Below, piece by piece: positions 36,110 to 45,700 of a DNA stretch of 64,000 nt. The notes under the pieces were generated by a model. The model worked only from the letters and a program-made list of their open reading frames with translations, was not told where the DNA came from and searched no databases. This stretch comes from Ilyomonas sp965199905 (GTDB lineage Bacteria; Bacteroidota; Bacteroidia; Chitinophagales; Chitinophagaceae). The translations under genes and the position numbers were made by a program. The stretch is from contig OZ241366.1 in the NCBI GenBank assembly GCA_965199905.1, positions 4,154,001 to 4,218,000 of the forward strand. The letters are read 5' to 3'. Numbering within the stretch: position 1 is the first letter of the stretch; the number at the start of each line of letters is the position of its first letter.

Positions 36110-37075
36110 TTAATCAGCCATAGCGCTAAAAAGGTTTTCCCAATCGCTGATAAAACGGGCGATTGAAAAGCGTTTTTCGGCGGTGGCTTTTGCATTTTGT
36201 CCCAATGATATGGCTAACTCATCGTCGTTTAGCAGCCGTTTCATTTGTTCAATCAGGTAATCTGTATCGGTGTTTATAAATCCATTTTCCCCATCTTTAA
36301 TTACGGTCACATATTCGGTGGTAGCCAGCGCCACCACTGGCATTCCGCTCATCATTGCTTCCAGCACCGCCAGCCCGAGACTTGTGTACCTGATGGGGTT
36401 CAATAAAAAACGGTACCGGCTTCTGAATGCCGGAAGTTGCGGGTGCAATACTTCTCCCAATCCGCCATATTCTTTTGTTCCCATGCCTACCAGGTCAACA
36501 GGCACTTCGCGAGCAATTTTATCATAGATATCTCCGCCTAATTTTCTACCCCGCTGGTGCATGTGGTTGATGATTACCAATCCTTTTTTTAATTCTCCTG
36601 CATAAGAAAATGGCTGTGGCGTAATGCCATGATCAATCACTTTAACAACACGGGATATATCGTTATTCCACATCAGCTTATTAAAGTGGGTTACATGCAC
36701 CACAACGGTATCCGGGTTGTCAACTACATGTACCTGTTCTGCAGGGTTTTTCTCCGGCGTATTATGTTCAAGATATACAGATGGCAGCTTTCGTTGATCC
36801 TCGCTCAGAACTTCATACTGATCAATCAGGTAATTTTTTTCGCTTTGAAATAAAATGAGGTCAAACTGCATATTTTTTACTTCTCCGGCAGGCACTTCAA
36901 TCACATTGTTGCCAAACGGAAATGTTTGGCCTCTTCCGTAATAACCTTCTTCTTTTTTTTCAGTAACCGGTATAAAAATCCGATAACTGATTTGTGATAA
37001 ATAGAAGAGGTAACTGCCGTGAATATGCCATGTAAAAATCCTCAGGTGTTTATCTTGTTTTAGGTTTAACAACAT
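36110..37075 (-). CDS. Glycosyltransferase family 4-like protein
   Basis: The 321-residue protein has an atypically short N-terminal domain (FTWHIHGSYLFYLSQISY) and a GT-B donor domain with GLVIINHMHQRGRKLGGD and YTSLGLAVLEAMMSGMPVVAL carrying the EX7E-type motif. It is the first gene of the minus-strand glycan operon and probably adds a sugar to the same glycan. Specificity is not predictable. Confidence 0.82.
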   Translation of the reverse strand: MLLNLKQDKHLRIFTWHIHGSYLFYLSQISYRIFIPVTEKKEEGYYGRGQTFPFGNNVIEVPAGEVKNMQFDLILFQSEKNYLIDQYEVLSEDQRKLPSVYLEHNTPEKNPAEQVHVVDNPDTVVVHVTHFNKLMWNNDISRVVKVIDHGITPQPFSYAGELKKGLVIINHMHQRGRKLGGDIYDKIAREVPVDLVGMGTKEYGGLGEVLHPQLPAFRSRYRFLLNPIRYTSLGLAVLEAMMSGMPVVALATTEYVTVIKDGENGFINTDTDYLIEQMKRLLNDDELAISLGQNAKATAEKRFSIARFISDWENLFSAMAD

Positions 37076-37270
37076 TCTTGTTCAACTTGCTAACAATGGT
37101 GCCACAACAAGGTTCAACTGATTATGAATAGCTTTCACTTGACAGTAAATTTTGAACTGGGGAAATATTCCTACTACATAATGGAAATCATTTATTTGAA
37201 CTCAACAATTACTGTACATAGGCAATGCGGCACTATTCATGTTGAAGGGTTGTCCATAATTTTTTAACCT

Positions 37271-38986
37271 ATGTACACGCTGGGCATTAATGCCGTTTTT
37301 CATGATTCAAGTGCGGCACTGATTCATGACGGGAAGTTAATTGCAGCCGCCGAAGAAGAACGATTCACGCATATTAAACATGGTAAAAGACCCATTCCGT
37401 TTTCCACTTACGAACTTCCTTTTCACGCTATCGATTATTGCCTGCAAACAGCAGGCATTAGCCTGAAAGACATTGATCATATTGCCTATTCTTTCGACCC
37501 TTATTTGGGTATGGGAAAGAACAAGGATATAAACACCATCACACTACCTGTAATGCCCGGATATACAGAGGTTTCCGAAGGTTTTATTTCAGAATGGGAT
37601 CCCTTGTTTTACACATTGATTTTGAATGCGCCCGGGCAGTTATCAGATGGCTATCCGCATCACCTGCAAAAGCGTTTTGTAAATACGCCGAAGAACTTTG
37701 CAAAGTGGCATTTTGTCGATCATCATATTGCCCATGCCGCGAGCGCTTTTCATGCATCGCCATATCCATCTGCCGCCGTAATGGTTATAGATGGCAGAGG
37801 TGAAAAAGCAACGACGTCTTATTATAAAGGAAGTGGCAATCAGCTTACTAAAATCAGTGAAGTCTGCCTTCCGCATTCTTTGGGTTTACTGTACGAAGCC
37901 GTAACTGAATACTTAGGCTTTTTGCGTTCATCCGATGAATATAAAGTGATGGCATTAGCTTCTTACGGCAAGCCTGTTTATTTAGAAGAATTCCGGTCAA
38001 TGATTCACCTGGGTGAAAAAGGGCAATACACCATTGATGATTATAAATTGGAAGAGCGGTTTGGTCCAAAACGGCTGCGCAATACCGAATTTGGAGAAAA
38101 GCATTTCGACATCGCTCATTCCCTGCAAAAAGTATTGGAAGAAACGGTGCTTCAGTTGGTTGAATGGCTGCATAAAGAAACGGGAGAAGACAACCTCTGC
38201 CTCGCTGGCGGTGTAGCGCTTAACTGCGTGATGAATGCTGTGCTAAGAGATAAAGGACCTTTTAAAAATATTTGGGTGCAACCGGCAGCCGGCGATGCCG
38301 GAACCGCACTGGGAGCGGCTTTATGGATAGATGCGCAGGAACGCAAAACAAGCGAGCGGTTGTTCCCGATGGATCATGTGTACTGGGGACCGGCTTATAG
38401 CGATGATGAGATTGAAACCTTTTTAAAATGGACAAAAGTGCCCTACCGAAAGCTCTCCAACATGGCAAAAGAAACCGCAGAAATACTGGCGCAGGATAAA
38501 GTGATTGGGTGGTATCAGGGACGCATGGAGTTTGGTCCCCGCGCGCTCGGCAGCCGATCCATCCTGGCTTCTCCCATTTCGCCATCCATGCAGCAAAAAC
38601 TGAACGAAATTAAAGACCGTGAAGACTTCCGCCCCGTGGCGCCGGTAGTGAGAGAAGAAGACGCAAATGACTGGTTTGAAAACTGCACTTATGCGCCGTA
38701 CATGCTATTTGTATATCGTGTGCGCGAAGAAAAGGCGGATATGATACCGGCTGTGCGGCATGTGGATGGTACGGCGCGCGTGCAAACGGTTAATGAACAT
38801 CAGCATAAGGAATATCACCAGTTGCTTACCGAGTTTAAAAAGCTTACCGGCGTGCCGGTACTCGTTAATACTTCGTTCAATACCCGTAGCGAGCCTATAG
38901 TATGTACGCCGCGCGATGCCATCGAATGCTTTTGGACATCACCGTTTGATGCTTTGGTTATCGGTTCTTTTTTACTGGAAAAATAG
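37271..38986 (+). CDS. NodU/CmcH-type carbamoyltransferase
   Basis: A 571-residue enzyme that transfers a carbamoyl group from carbamoyl phosphate to a hydroxyl via a carbamoyl-adenylate. The ASKHA-like N-terminal domain has LGINAVFHDSSAALI and AAEEERFTHIKHG; FVDHHIAHAASAFHAS carries the metal-binding histidines, and LCLAGGVALNCVMNA and GAALWID follow. The C-terminal YrdC-like domain (about 385-570) has MEFGPRALGSRSIL. Next to glycosyltransferases it probably carbamoylates a surface sugar, as NodU does for Nod factors; that is inference. Confidence 0.93.
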   Translation: MYTLGINAVFHDSSAALIHDGKLIAAAEEERFTHIKHGKRPIPFSTYELPFHAIDYCLQTAGISLKDIDHIAYSFDPYLGMGKNKDINTITLPVMPGYTEVSEGFISEWDPLFYTLILNAPGQLSDGYPHHLQKRFVNTPKNFAKWHFVDHHIAHAASAFHASPYPSAAVMVIDGRGEKATTSYYKGSGNQLTKISEVCLPHSLGLLYEAVTEYLGFLRSSDEYKVMALASYGKPVYLEEFRSMIHLGEKGQYTIDDYKLEERFGPKRLRNTEFGEKHFDIAHSLQKVLEETVLQLVEWLHKETGEDNLCLAGGVALNCVMNAVLRDKGPFKNIWVQPAAGDAGTALGAALWIDAQERKTSERLFPMDHVYWGPAYSDDEIETFLKWTKVPYRKLSNMAKETAEILAQDKVIGWYQGRMEFGPRALGSRSILASPISPSMQQKLNEIKDREDFRPVAPVVREEDANDWFENCTYAPYMLFVYRVREEKADMIPAVRHVDGTARVQTVNEHQHKEYHQLLTEFKKLTGVPVLVNTSFNTRSEPIVCTPRDAIECFWTSPFDALVIGSFLLEK

Positions 38987-39052
38987 AAAAGAAGATTGCT
39001 TTTGAAAGCGGTTCGAAATTTAAAAAAAGCAAGTAGATTTTTTTATCTGGAA

Positions 39053-40024
39053 ATGAGTGCAATAAAAATATCAGTTGTCATACCTACTTTCAACCGTCCG
39101 CATTTGTTGAAATTATGCATTGATGCACTTTTGCAACAAGATATTGACAGCCGTAGCTTTGAAGTGATTGTAGTAACCGACGGACCCGATAAAGAAAGCA
39201 GCCGGTTACTATCATCTTATCTTTATCAGTTGCCGGTTATTCGTATCTTATCATTGCCCCAGAAAAGTGGCCCGGCTGCTGCACGCAATGCCGGCTGGCA
39301 GGCTGCGGTTGCGCCGCTAATTGCATTTACCGATGATGATACGCTGCCGCATAAAAGCTGGCTGAAAGCCTGCCTCGCTGCTTACAACGGAGAAGCTTAT
39401 ATTGCCTTCACAGGTAAAGTGATTGTGCCTTGCCCGCTGCCTCCAACAGATTACGAAAAGAACATTGCCAACCTTGAAACAGCCGATTTTATCACAGCCA
39501 ATTGTATGGTTACAAAAAAAGCCCTGCAACAGGTTGGCGGCTTTGATGAAGTTTATAAAATGGCGTGGCGCGAAGACAGTGATTTGCACTTCAAACTGCT
39601 ACAGGCAAATATTCCTGTAATGCACGCCGGCGAAGCTGCCGTTACGCATCCGGTGCGTGTAGCCAAATGGGGAGTCAGTATAAAAGAACAAAAGAAAAGC
39701 CTGTACAATGCTGTATTGTATAAAAAGTTTCCAACCTTGTACAGGCAAAAAATTATGCCGTCACCGGTTTGGAATTATTATATCACAATCATCATTTTCA
39801 TTAATGCCGTTGTTTTATTTGCTTTCGGTAAAACTGCCTTTGCTTTAGGGTTCCTGTTCCTTTGGTTATTGATGACAGCCGGCTTTACTTATAAAAGATT
39901 GCGGAGCACTTCGCATGAGGTAAGTCATGTAGCCGAAATGCTGGTTACCTCTGCCATTATTCCATTTCTTTCTGTTTATTGGACACTGTATGGCGCATGG
40001 CGCTACCGCGTTTTTTTCTTATAA
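39053..40024 (+). CDS. Glycosyltransferase family 2
   Basis: A GT-A enzyme of 323 residues from the ATG at 39053, which gives the standard lead ISVVIPTFNRPHLL. The acidic motif is IAFTDDDTLPH and the catalytic-base region is WREDSDLHFKL. Two C-terminal membrane segments (about 240-280) anchor it. Upstream TTG-initiated sequence from 38996 lacks homology. It follows the carbamoyltransferase in a three-gene plus-strand unit. Confidence 0.88.
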   Translation: MSAIKISVVIPTFNRPHLLKLCIDALLQQDIDSRSFEVIVVTDGPDKESSRLLSSYLYQLPVIRILSLPQKSGPAAARNAGWQAAVAPLIAFTDDDTLPHKSWLKACLAAYNGEAYIAFTGKVIVPCPLPPTDYEKNIANLETADFITANCMVTKKALQQVGGFDEVYKMAWREDSDLHFKLLQANIPVMHAGEAAVTHPVRVAKWGVSIKEQKKSLYNAVLYKKFPTLYRQKIMPSPVWNYYITIIIFINAVVLFAFGKTAFALGFLFLWLLMTAGFTYKRLRSTSHEVSHVAEMLVTSAIIPFLSVYWTLYGAWRYRVFFL

Positions 40025-40042
40025 AATAGATTCCGTTTAGCC

Positions 40043-41035
40043 ATGAAACTTTCTTCCGCAGATATAAAAAGCATAGCTGTTTTTCGCGCCTTACAGTTGG
40101 GTGATTTGTTATGCGCTGTGCCTTTTTTTCGCGCGTTGCGACAAGCTTATCCTGATGCTCATATTACGCTGCTTGGGTTGCCCTGGGCAAAAGGATTTAC
40201 CCAACGTTTGGGGGCTTATTTCGACGGCTTCATTCATTTTCCCGGATACGAAGGTTTGCCCGAGCAACCATATAATAAAAATGGGTACGAACAGTTTGTT
40301 GAAAGGACGAAAAAAGAAAATTTTGATCTGCTTATTCAACTACAGGGAAATGGTACTGTCGTTAATCCAGTCATGTTTAATTGGGGTGCTAAAAATGTAG
40401 CGGGGTATTATAACAAGGAAAGCTATTTACAGAGTGATTTATTCATGGAATATCCCGGCTATGGCCCCGAGCCTTTGCGCCACATAAAACTGGCAGAGCA
40501 CTTAGGTATTCCATCGCAGGGCGATTATTTAGAATACCCGGTTTCAGAAAAGGATAAACACGACTTTGCCGTATTACAACTGCCCGTGCCTGCTAAAAGG
40601 TATGTGTGCATTCATCCGGGCTCTCGTGGCGCATGGCGGCAATGGCCGCCTGAGTACTTTGCAGCCGTAGCTGACTATTGTGCTGGCAAAGGGTTGCTAC
40701 CCATTATTACGGGCACGGAGGAGGAGAGAAGTATTACGCAAAAAGTAATCATGCATTTGAATCATGATTATATAGACCTAACGGGCAAAACAAGCATGGG
40801 CGCCATTGCCATTTTAATTGCTAACGCATTCATGTTAGTTTCTAACTGCACAGGCGTATCTCATATTGCATCCGCAACCCAAACATTTAGCATTGTTATT
40901 AGTATGGACGGTGAACCGGAACGTTGGGCACCTGTCAATCGCGCCATTCATAAAGTAACGGATTGGACAAAAGAACAAGACTTTAATGCAGTGATGAGTG
41001 ATGTTGAAGAGCTGGTAAGCAGGTATAGCAACTAA
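40043..41035 (+). CDS. Glycosyltransferase family 9 (heptosyltransferase-like)
   Basis: The 330-residue GT9 protein starts IAVFRALQLGDLLCAVPFFRAL and has VCIHPGSRGAWRQWP at the donor-binding site and LVSNCTGVSHIASATQTFSIVI near the C-terminus. It probably transfers a heptose to the LPS core or a related glycan. It starts 18 nt after the GT2 gene. It is the second GT9 of the locus, on the opposite strand from the first. Confidence 0.9.
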   Translation: MKLSSADIKSIAVFRALQLGDLLCAVPFFRALRQAYPDAHITLLGLPWAKGFTQRLGAYFDGFIHFPGYEGLPEQPYNKNGYEQFVERTKKENFDLLIQLQGNGTVVNPVMFNWGAKNVAGYYNKESYLQSDLFMEYPGYGPEPLRHIKLAEHLGIPSQGDYLEYPVSEKDKHDFAVLQLPVPAKRYVCIHPGSRGAWRQWPPEYFAAVADYCAGKGLLPIITGTEEERSITQKVIMHLNHDYIDLTGKTSMGAIAILIANAFMLVSNCTGVSHIASATQTFSIVISMDGEPERWAPVNRAIHKVTDWTKEQDFNAVMSDVEELVSRYSN

Positions 41036-41286
41036 TGCAGAAACACGTTTATAGATTGGTTACAATACTTGTTTAAACTATCAATATCTTTCATTTTTAA
41101 ATATTGTATTCCCTTTACCGCAGTATTTATTAAAGAAGGTGAATGCTCAAATTTAATGGTGCAATATCTTTTTCCAATTACCTGTTTTCTGTACTCGTGC
41201 CGCATACTGAATATTATACGCAAGGCCGATACTACAGGATGTAAATTACCTCTCATCGCGTATGTTCTATCAGGCAAATACATTCA
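41036..41286. other. Intergenic stretch before the acyltransferase remnant
   Basis: An 83-codon minus-strand frame (41032-41283) and an overlapping plus-strand frame are both open, but neither resembles a family I know. The region may include the lost 5' part of the acyltransferase remnant. Confidence 0.3.
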
Positions 41287-41539
41287 AAGCGAAGCCACCA
41301 AAACAAGAATTGATTTCATCAACAATCTTCATGTGCTGATGACCGTACTGGTTATACTTCATCATACGTTGATTGCGTATGGCGCGCCCGGCGGCTGGTA
41401 CTTTAACGGTGCCACAGGCAATAAACCGGCAGCCATAATAATGACATTGGTGGTAGTAACCAACCAGTCTTTTTTTTGGGCTTCTTCTTTTTAGCCGCCT
41501 GTTTTACCGAACCGTCTTACCTCAAAAAAGAGCGTTACG
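41287..41539 (+). pseudogene. Acyltransferase-3 family remnant, frameshifted and truncated
   Basis: The plus-strand frame carries TRIDFINNLHVLMTVLVILH, HTLIAYGAPGGWYFNGA and VVVTNQSFFW, the conserved N-terminal third of OatA-like acyltransferase-3 membrane proteins. A frameshift near 41480 breaks the frame (stop at 41494); in the shifted frame FFLAACFTEPSYLKKE continues the homology. Homology ends where the truncated CRISPR repeat begins at 41540. The remaining membrane domain is absent, so the gene is dead. Confidence 0.7.
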
Positions 41540-41585
41540 CAATTACAAGTACAGACAGCAGAATTTAAATTCCCTTCCGGGCCTA
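41540..41585 (-). repeat. Truncated terminal CRISPR repeat plus terminal spacer
   Basis: CAATTACAAG at 41540-41549 equals the last 10 nt of the array repeat (plus-strand reading). It is followed by exactly 36 nt, the average spacer length, ending in TA. The IS630 element begins there, and the next full repeat begins immediately after the TA on the far side of the element. This is the leader-distal end of the array, with the terminal repeat degenerate in its other 20 nt. Confidence 0.7.
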
Positions 41586-42790
41586 GTGTTTCATCAACAT
41601 AGTTTTTAAAGTAGTGATAATTTTGCTTTTCTAAATCAACAGAGATGAGAAAGACAAAAGTAGAAATAAGGGCATCCGACAAGGCTTATTTACAGAGCTA
41701 TGTAAGCAAAGGCAATCATTCAGCCAGAGCGATACGCCGTGCCCGTGCATTGTTGATGCTGAATGAAGGTCATAAGAATCAAAAGCAGGTTGCTTATGAT
41801 TGCAGTTGCAGCGAAGGCACAATCAGTAACCTGATAAAACGGTATGGCGAGTGCAAGGGATGTGTAGAAGAAGTGCTGGCAGAAAAGCCCCGAAGCGGTC
41901 AGCCTACCATTATCACCCCTGAGTTGGAAGCCAATATTACCGCTCTTGCCTGCTGTGGCGAAGGTCCTGACGGACACAGTAGTGCGTGGACACTGGATTT
42001 GATTGCAGGTAAAATGGTAAAGGACGGTCTTGCTGTTCACCTAAGCTATGAGACGGTGCGCAAGGTTTTAAAAAAAGCAGGCTCAAGCCCTGGCTTAAAA
42101 AGCAGTGGTGCATCGGTAAAATAGAGGGTCAGTACCTGGCAAACATGGAAAGCGTATTGCGTTTGTATAAGCAGGCAGAAAGCACAGGCACCACAAGGCT
42201 GTGCATGGATGAAAGACCGTGTCAGTTGCTGAGCGATGTAATGATGCCACTGCCGCCAAAGGCAGGGATGCCAAAGCGCATAGACAATGAGTATCAAAGA
42301 GAAGGCACCTGTGTGGTACTGCTGGCTTATGATATAGACAAAGGCATCCGATATACGGAAGTAAGAGAGCAACGAACCAAAAAAGACTATGCTGAATTTA
42401 TAGATAAAGTTATCACAGCGCATTACAGCGAGACAACCCGTATAAAGCTGGTTCAGGATAATTTAAATACACATACAAAAGGCTCCTTGTATGAGCATCT
42501 GACGGTTCAAAGAGCCGGAGAACTGAGTGCTTTGATTGATTTTGTGTACACACCAAAACATGGCAGTTGGCTGAATATGGCAGAAATAGAATTCTCAGCA
42601 CTTGCCAGGCAATGTCTTGATAAACGTATCGCCACCATCGCACAAATGAAACAAACTGTACTGGCATGGACGGAAAACAGAAATCGCAACAAAGCAAAGA
42701 TTCACTGGAGCTTTACTGTAGATAATGCCAGAAATAAAATGGCTCCTCTCTACCAAAATGTTAATCTCAAAAACTAAATTGATATTGCAC
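41586..42790 (+). mobile_element. IS630-family insertion sequence, 1205 bp
   Basis: The ends are imperfect inverted repeats of the pattern GTG....ATCAA..TAGTTTTT.A (left GTGTTTCATCAACATAG, right, reversed, GTGCAATATCAATTTAG). The dinucleotide TA flanks both ends (41584-41585 and 42791-42792), the IS630/Tc1 target duplication. It encodes one transposase in two frames. It is inserted in the last CRISPR spacer and is transcribed opposite to the array. Confidence 0.85.
41645..42777 (+). CDS. IS630-family transposase, two frames joined by -1 frameshift
   Basis: The first frame (41645-42124) holds the helix-turn-helix part (QKQVAYDCSCSEGTISNLIKRY) and ends RKVLKKAGSS. The second frame carries the DDE domain: LCMDERPCQLL, KLVQDNLNTHT and PKHGSWLNMAEIEFSAL provide D, D and E. 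Seven A at 42070-42076 place an A_AAA_AAA slippery heptamer in the zero frame. A -1 slip there gives VLKKSRLKPWLKKQWCIGKI, a normal IS630 sequence. The ATG at 42145 is therefore internal. The element looks capable of producing an intact fused transposase. Confidence 0.85.
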
Positions 42791-42792
42791 TA

Positions 42793-45700
42793 GTTTCAAT
42801 TCCTTCATGGTACAATTACAAGTTTTCTATACCCGCTACTTATACCCTTCCCGCTACACGTTTCAATTCCTTCATGGTACAATTACAAGGAATATGAAAG
42901 GCTTAGAGGCGCCAGAAACGCCACAAAGTTTCAATTCCTTCATGGTACAATTACAAGTAATTTTCGCTTTCTGGCTTCCACGTGGCGAACACGTTTCAAT
43001 TCCTTCATGGTACAATTACAAGACCCGCTTTGAATCTCTGCCTCCCGGACAGAGTTCAGTTTCAATTCCTTCATGGTACAATTACAAGAGAAACCAGATT
43101 ATTAAACACATACTGACATCTGGTTTCAATTCCTTCATGGTACAATTACAAGGATGCAATTAATGAAGGTATAACCCCTGAAGTTACGTTTCAATTCCTT
43201 CATGGTACAATTACAAGGTGCTCCTTATGGAATCTGCTTTAGCCTGCAGCTCAGTTTCAATTCCTTCATGGTACAATTACAAGGCATTCACATACAGAAG
43301 CCATGAATATCAAGAGGCGTTTCAATTCCTTCATGGTACAATTACAAGAGTGTAACGAAGATTACCTCCTGTGATAAGTGTTAAGTTTCAATTCCTTCAT
43401 GGTACAATTACAAGGCCTTTTTAGCTTGTTAAAAGATGAGTTTGGTTATTAGTTTCAATTCCTTCATGGTACAATTACAAGCAGAGATTAGTAAATACAC
43501 CGCCGTTGCCCACCATGTTTCAATTCCTTCATGGTACAATTACAAGCCGTTTATTTTTGTTGCCTGAATATCTGCCAACAAGTTTCAATTCCTTCATGGT
43601 ACAATTACAAGTTTGTATGTCAACTTAACATAAAGTTTGACACGGAGTTTAAATTCCTTCATGGTACAATTACAAGCAGCGCTGCACCTTCTGTTAGTTT
43701 TTCGAGCATGAAGTTTCAATTCCTTCATGGTACAATTACAAGTTCGTTGCCGATCTGTAAAACCTTTACCTATATATGTTTCAATTCCTTCATGGTACAA
43801 TTACAAGCATTGATTGGAGGTATCTGATTGATGATAGTTTGATGTTTCAATTCCTTCATGGTACAATTACAAGCACAGATTGTTGGAAAAACGGTGCAAT
43901 CGGTTTTTGCGTTTCAATTCCTTCATGGTACAATTACAAGTACCGCTAATAACAGGGGGAAAAAACATAGATCCCGTTGTTTCAATTCCTTCATGGTACA
44001 ATTACAAGTTTTTTTCTGCCCTGCTCATGCCAAGAGGGTTCCTGGTTTCAATTCCTTCATGGTACAATTACAAGGTGTTTTCCTGCTTTGCTTGTGGCGG
44101 TGGTTCAACAAGTTTCAATTCCTTCATGGTACAATTACAAGTTGCACTTAGAACAAATTAATCGCTTTCACGATAGTAGTTTCAATTCCTTCATGGTACA
44201 ATTACAAGATTTAGGATCCGGCGCACTGGCAACCTCTACTCTTTTAGTTTCAATTCCTTCATGGTACAATTACAAGTATTACTTCTGCCCACATATTGCA
44301 AAACCGTTTGTTAGTTTCAATTCCTTCATGGTACAATTACAAGAAAATAAAAATAGGTGATTGGGTTTTAACACAAAAGTTTCAATTCCTTCATGGTACA
44401 ATTACAAGGGTTACAAACCTTTTACACAAATCATCGATAGCAAGTTTCAATTCCTTCATGGTACAATTACAAGGGTTACAAACCTTTTACACAAATCATC
44501 GATAGCAAGTTTCAATTCCTTCATGGTACAATTACAAGGAAAGGTATTTGAATGCAATAACTGCGGAAACAATAGTTTCAATTCCTTCATGGTACAATTA
44601 CAAGTCTTCAGCTTGCTTGCGATCAAATGTTTCCATCTCGGTTTCAATTCCTTCATGGTACAATTACAAGATTCTCAAGATCGAAAATCACAGGTCGGCA
44701 TTTCACGTTTCAATTCCTTCATGGTACAATTACAAGCACAAGCGACAAGAACCCGAAAGCCTTCGCCTAACAAAGTTTCAATTCCTTCATGGTACAATTA
44801 CAAGGCAAGTCATTACATCGCGAAATGTGGTTTGATGCTTAGTTTCAATTCCTTCATGGTACAATTACAAGGGGCAGATCTATTACAATTCCGCGGATAA
44901 GAACTTCGTTTCAATTCCTTCATGGTACAATTACAAGGTTTGATGCCACGGATCAGGACGATAAAGCCAATATTCGTTTCAATTCCTTCATGGTACAATT
45001 ACAAGTTGACCTCATCAAAGCACAAAGGGACGAGGAATTAAAGTTTCAATTCCTTCATGGTACAATTACAAGCATTGCTATTCAGCATCGCCGGGCTTAA
45101 CTATCTGCGTTTCAATTCCTTCATGGTACAATTACAAGGGATGCTGCAATACAAAGTGTGACTGCATTAACGGCGTTTCAATTCCTTCATGGTACAATTA
45201 CAAGCAAAATACCAACCGGTACAAGCTATCGCATAAAAAGTTTCAATTCCTTCATGGTACAATTACAAGCTGTGGCGCCAAAAGAAGCTGCACCATGTAC
45301 CGAAGTTTCAATTCCTTCATGGTACAATTACAAGCCTTCTGTTCTCTCTTTTGACCTTACAGACCCTCGTTTCAATTCCTTCATGGTACAATTACAAGTA
45401 TTTATTCACTCTTTCTGAAAGGGAGGTAATCAAGTTTCAATTCCTTCATGGTACAATTACAAGGGTGAAATATTACCTATGTTTACCATTACGCAGCCTT
45501 GTTTCAATTCCTTCATGGTACAATTACAAGTTCTTCTTCGGCATAAGGATCCTTAGATGGATCCTGGTTTCAATTCCTTCATGGTACAATTACAAGGGTG
45601 AAATATTACCTATGTTTACCATTACGCAGCCTTGTTTCAATTCCTTCATGGTACAATTACAAGCAGAGAATCTTCGTAATGATTACATTGCAAGTGAGTT

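Noticed and set aside
41032..41283. 83-codon minus-strand open frame overlapping the end of the GT9 gene
   Set aside because: No similarity that I recognise, and it overlaps another open frame in a decayed region; not strong enough to call a gene.
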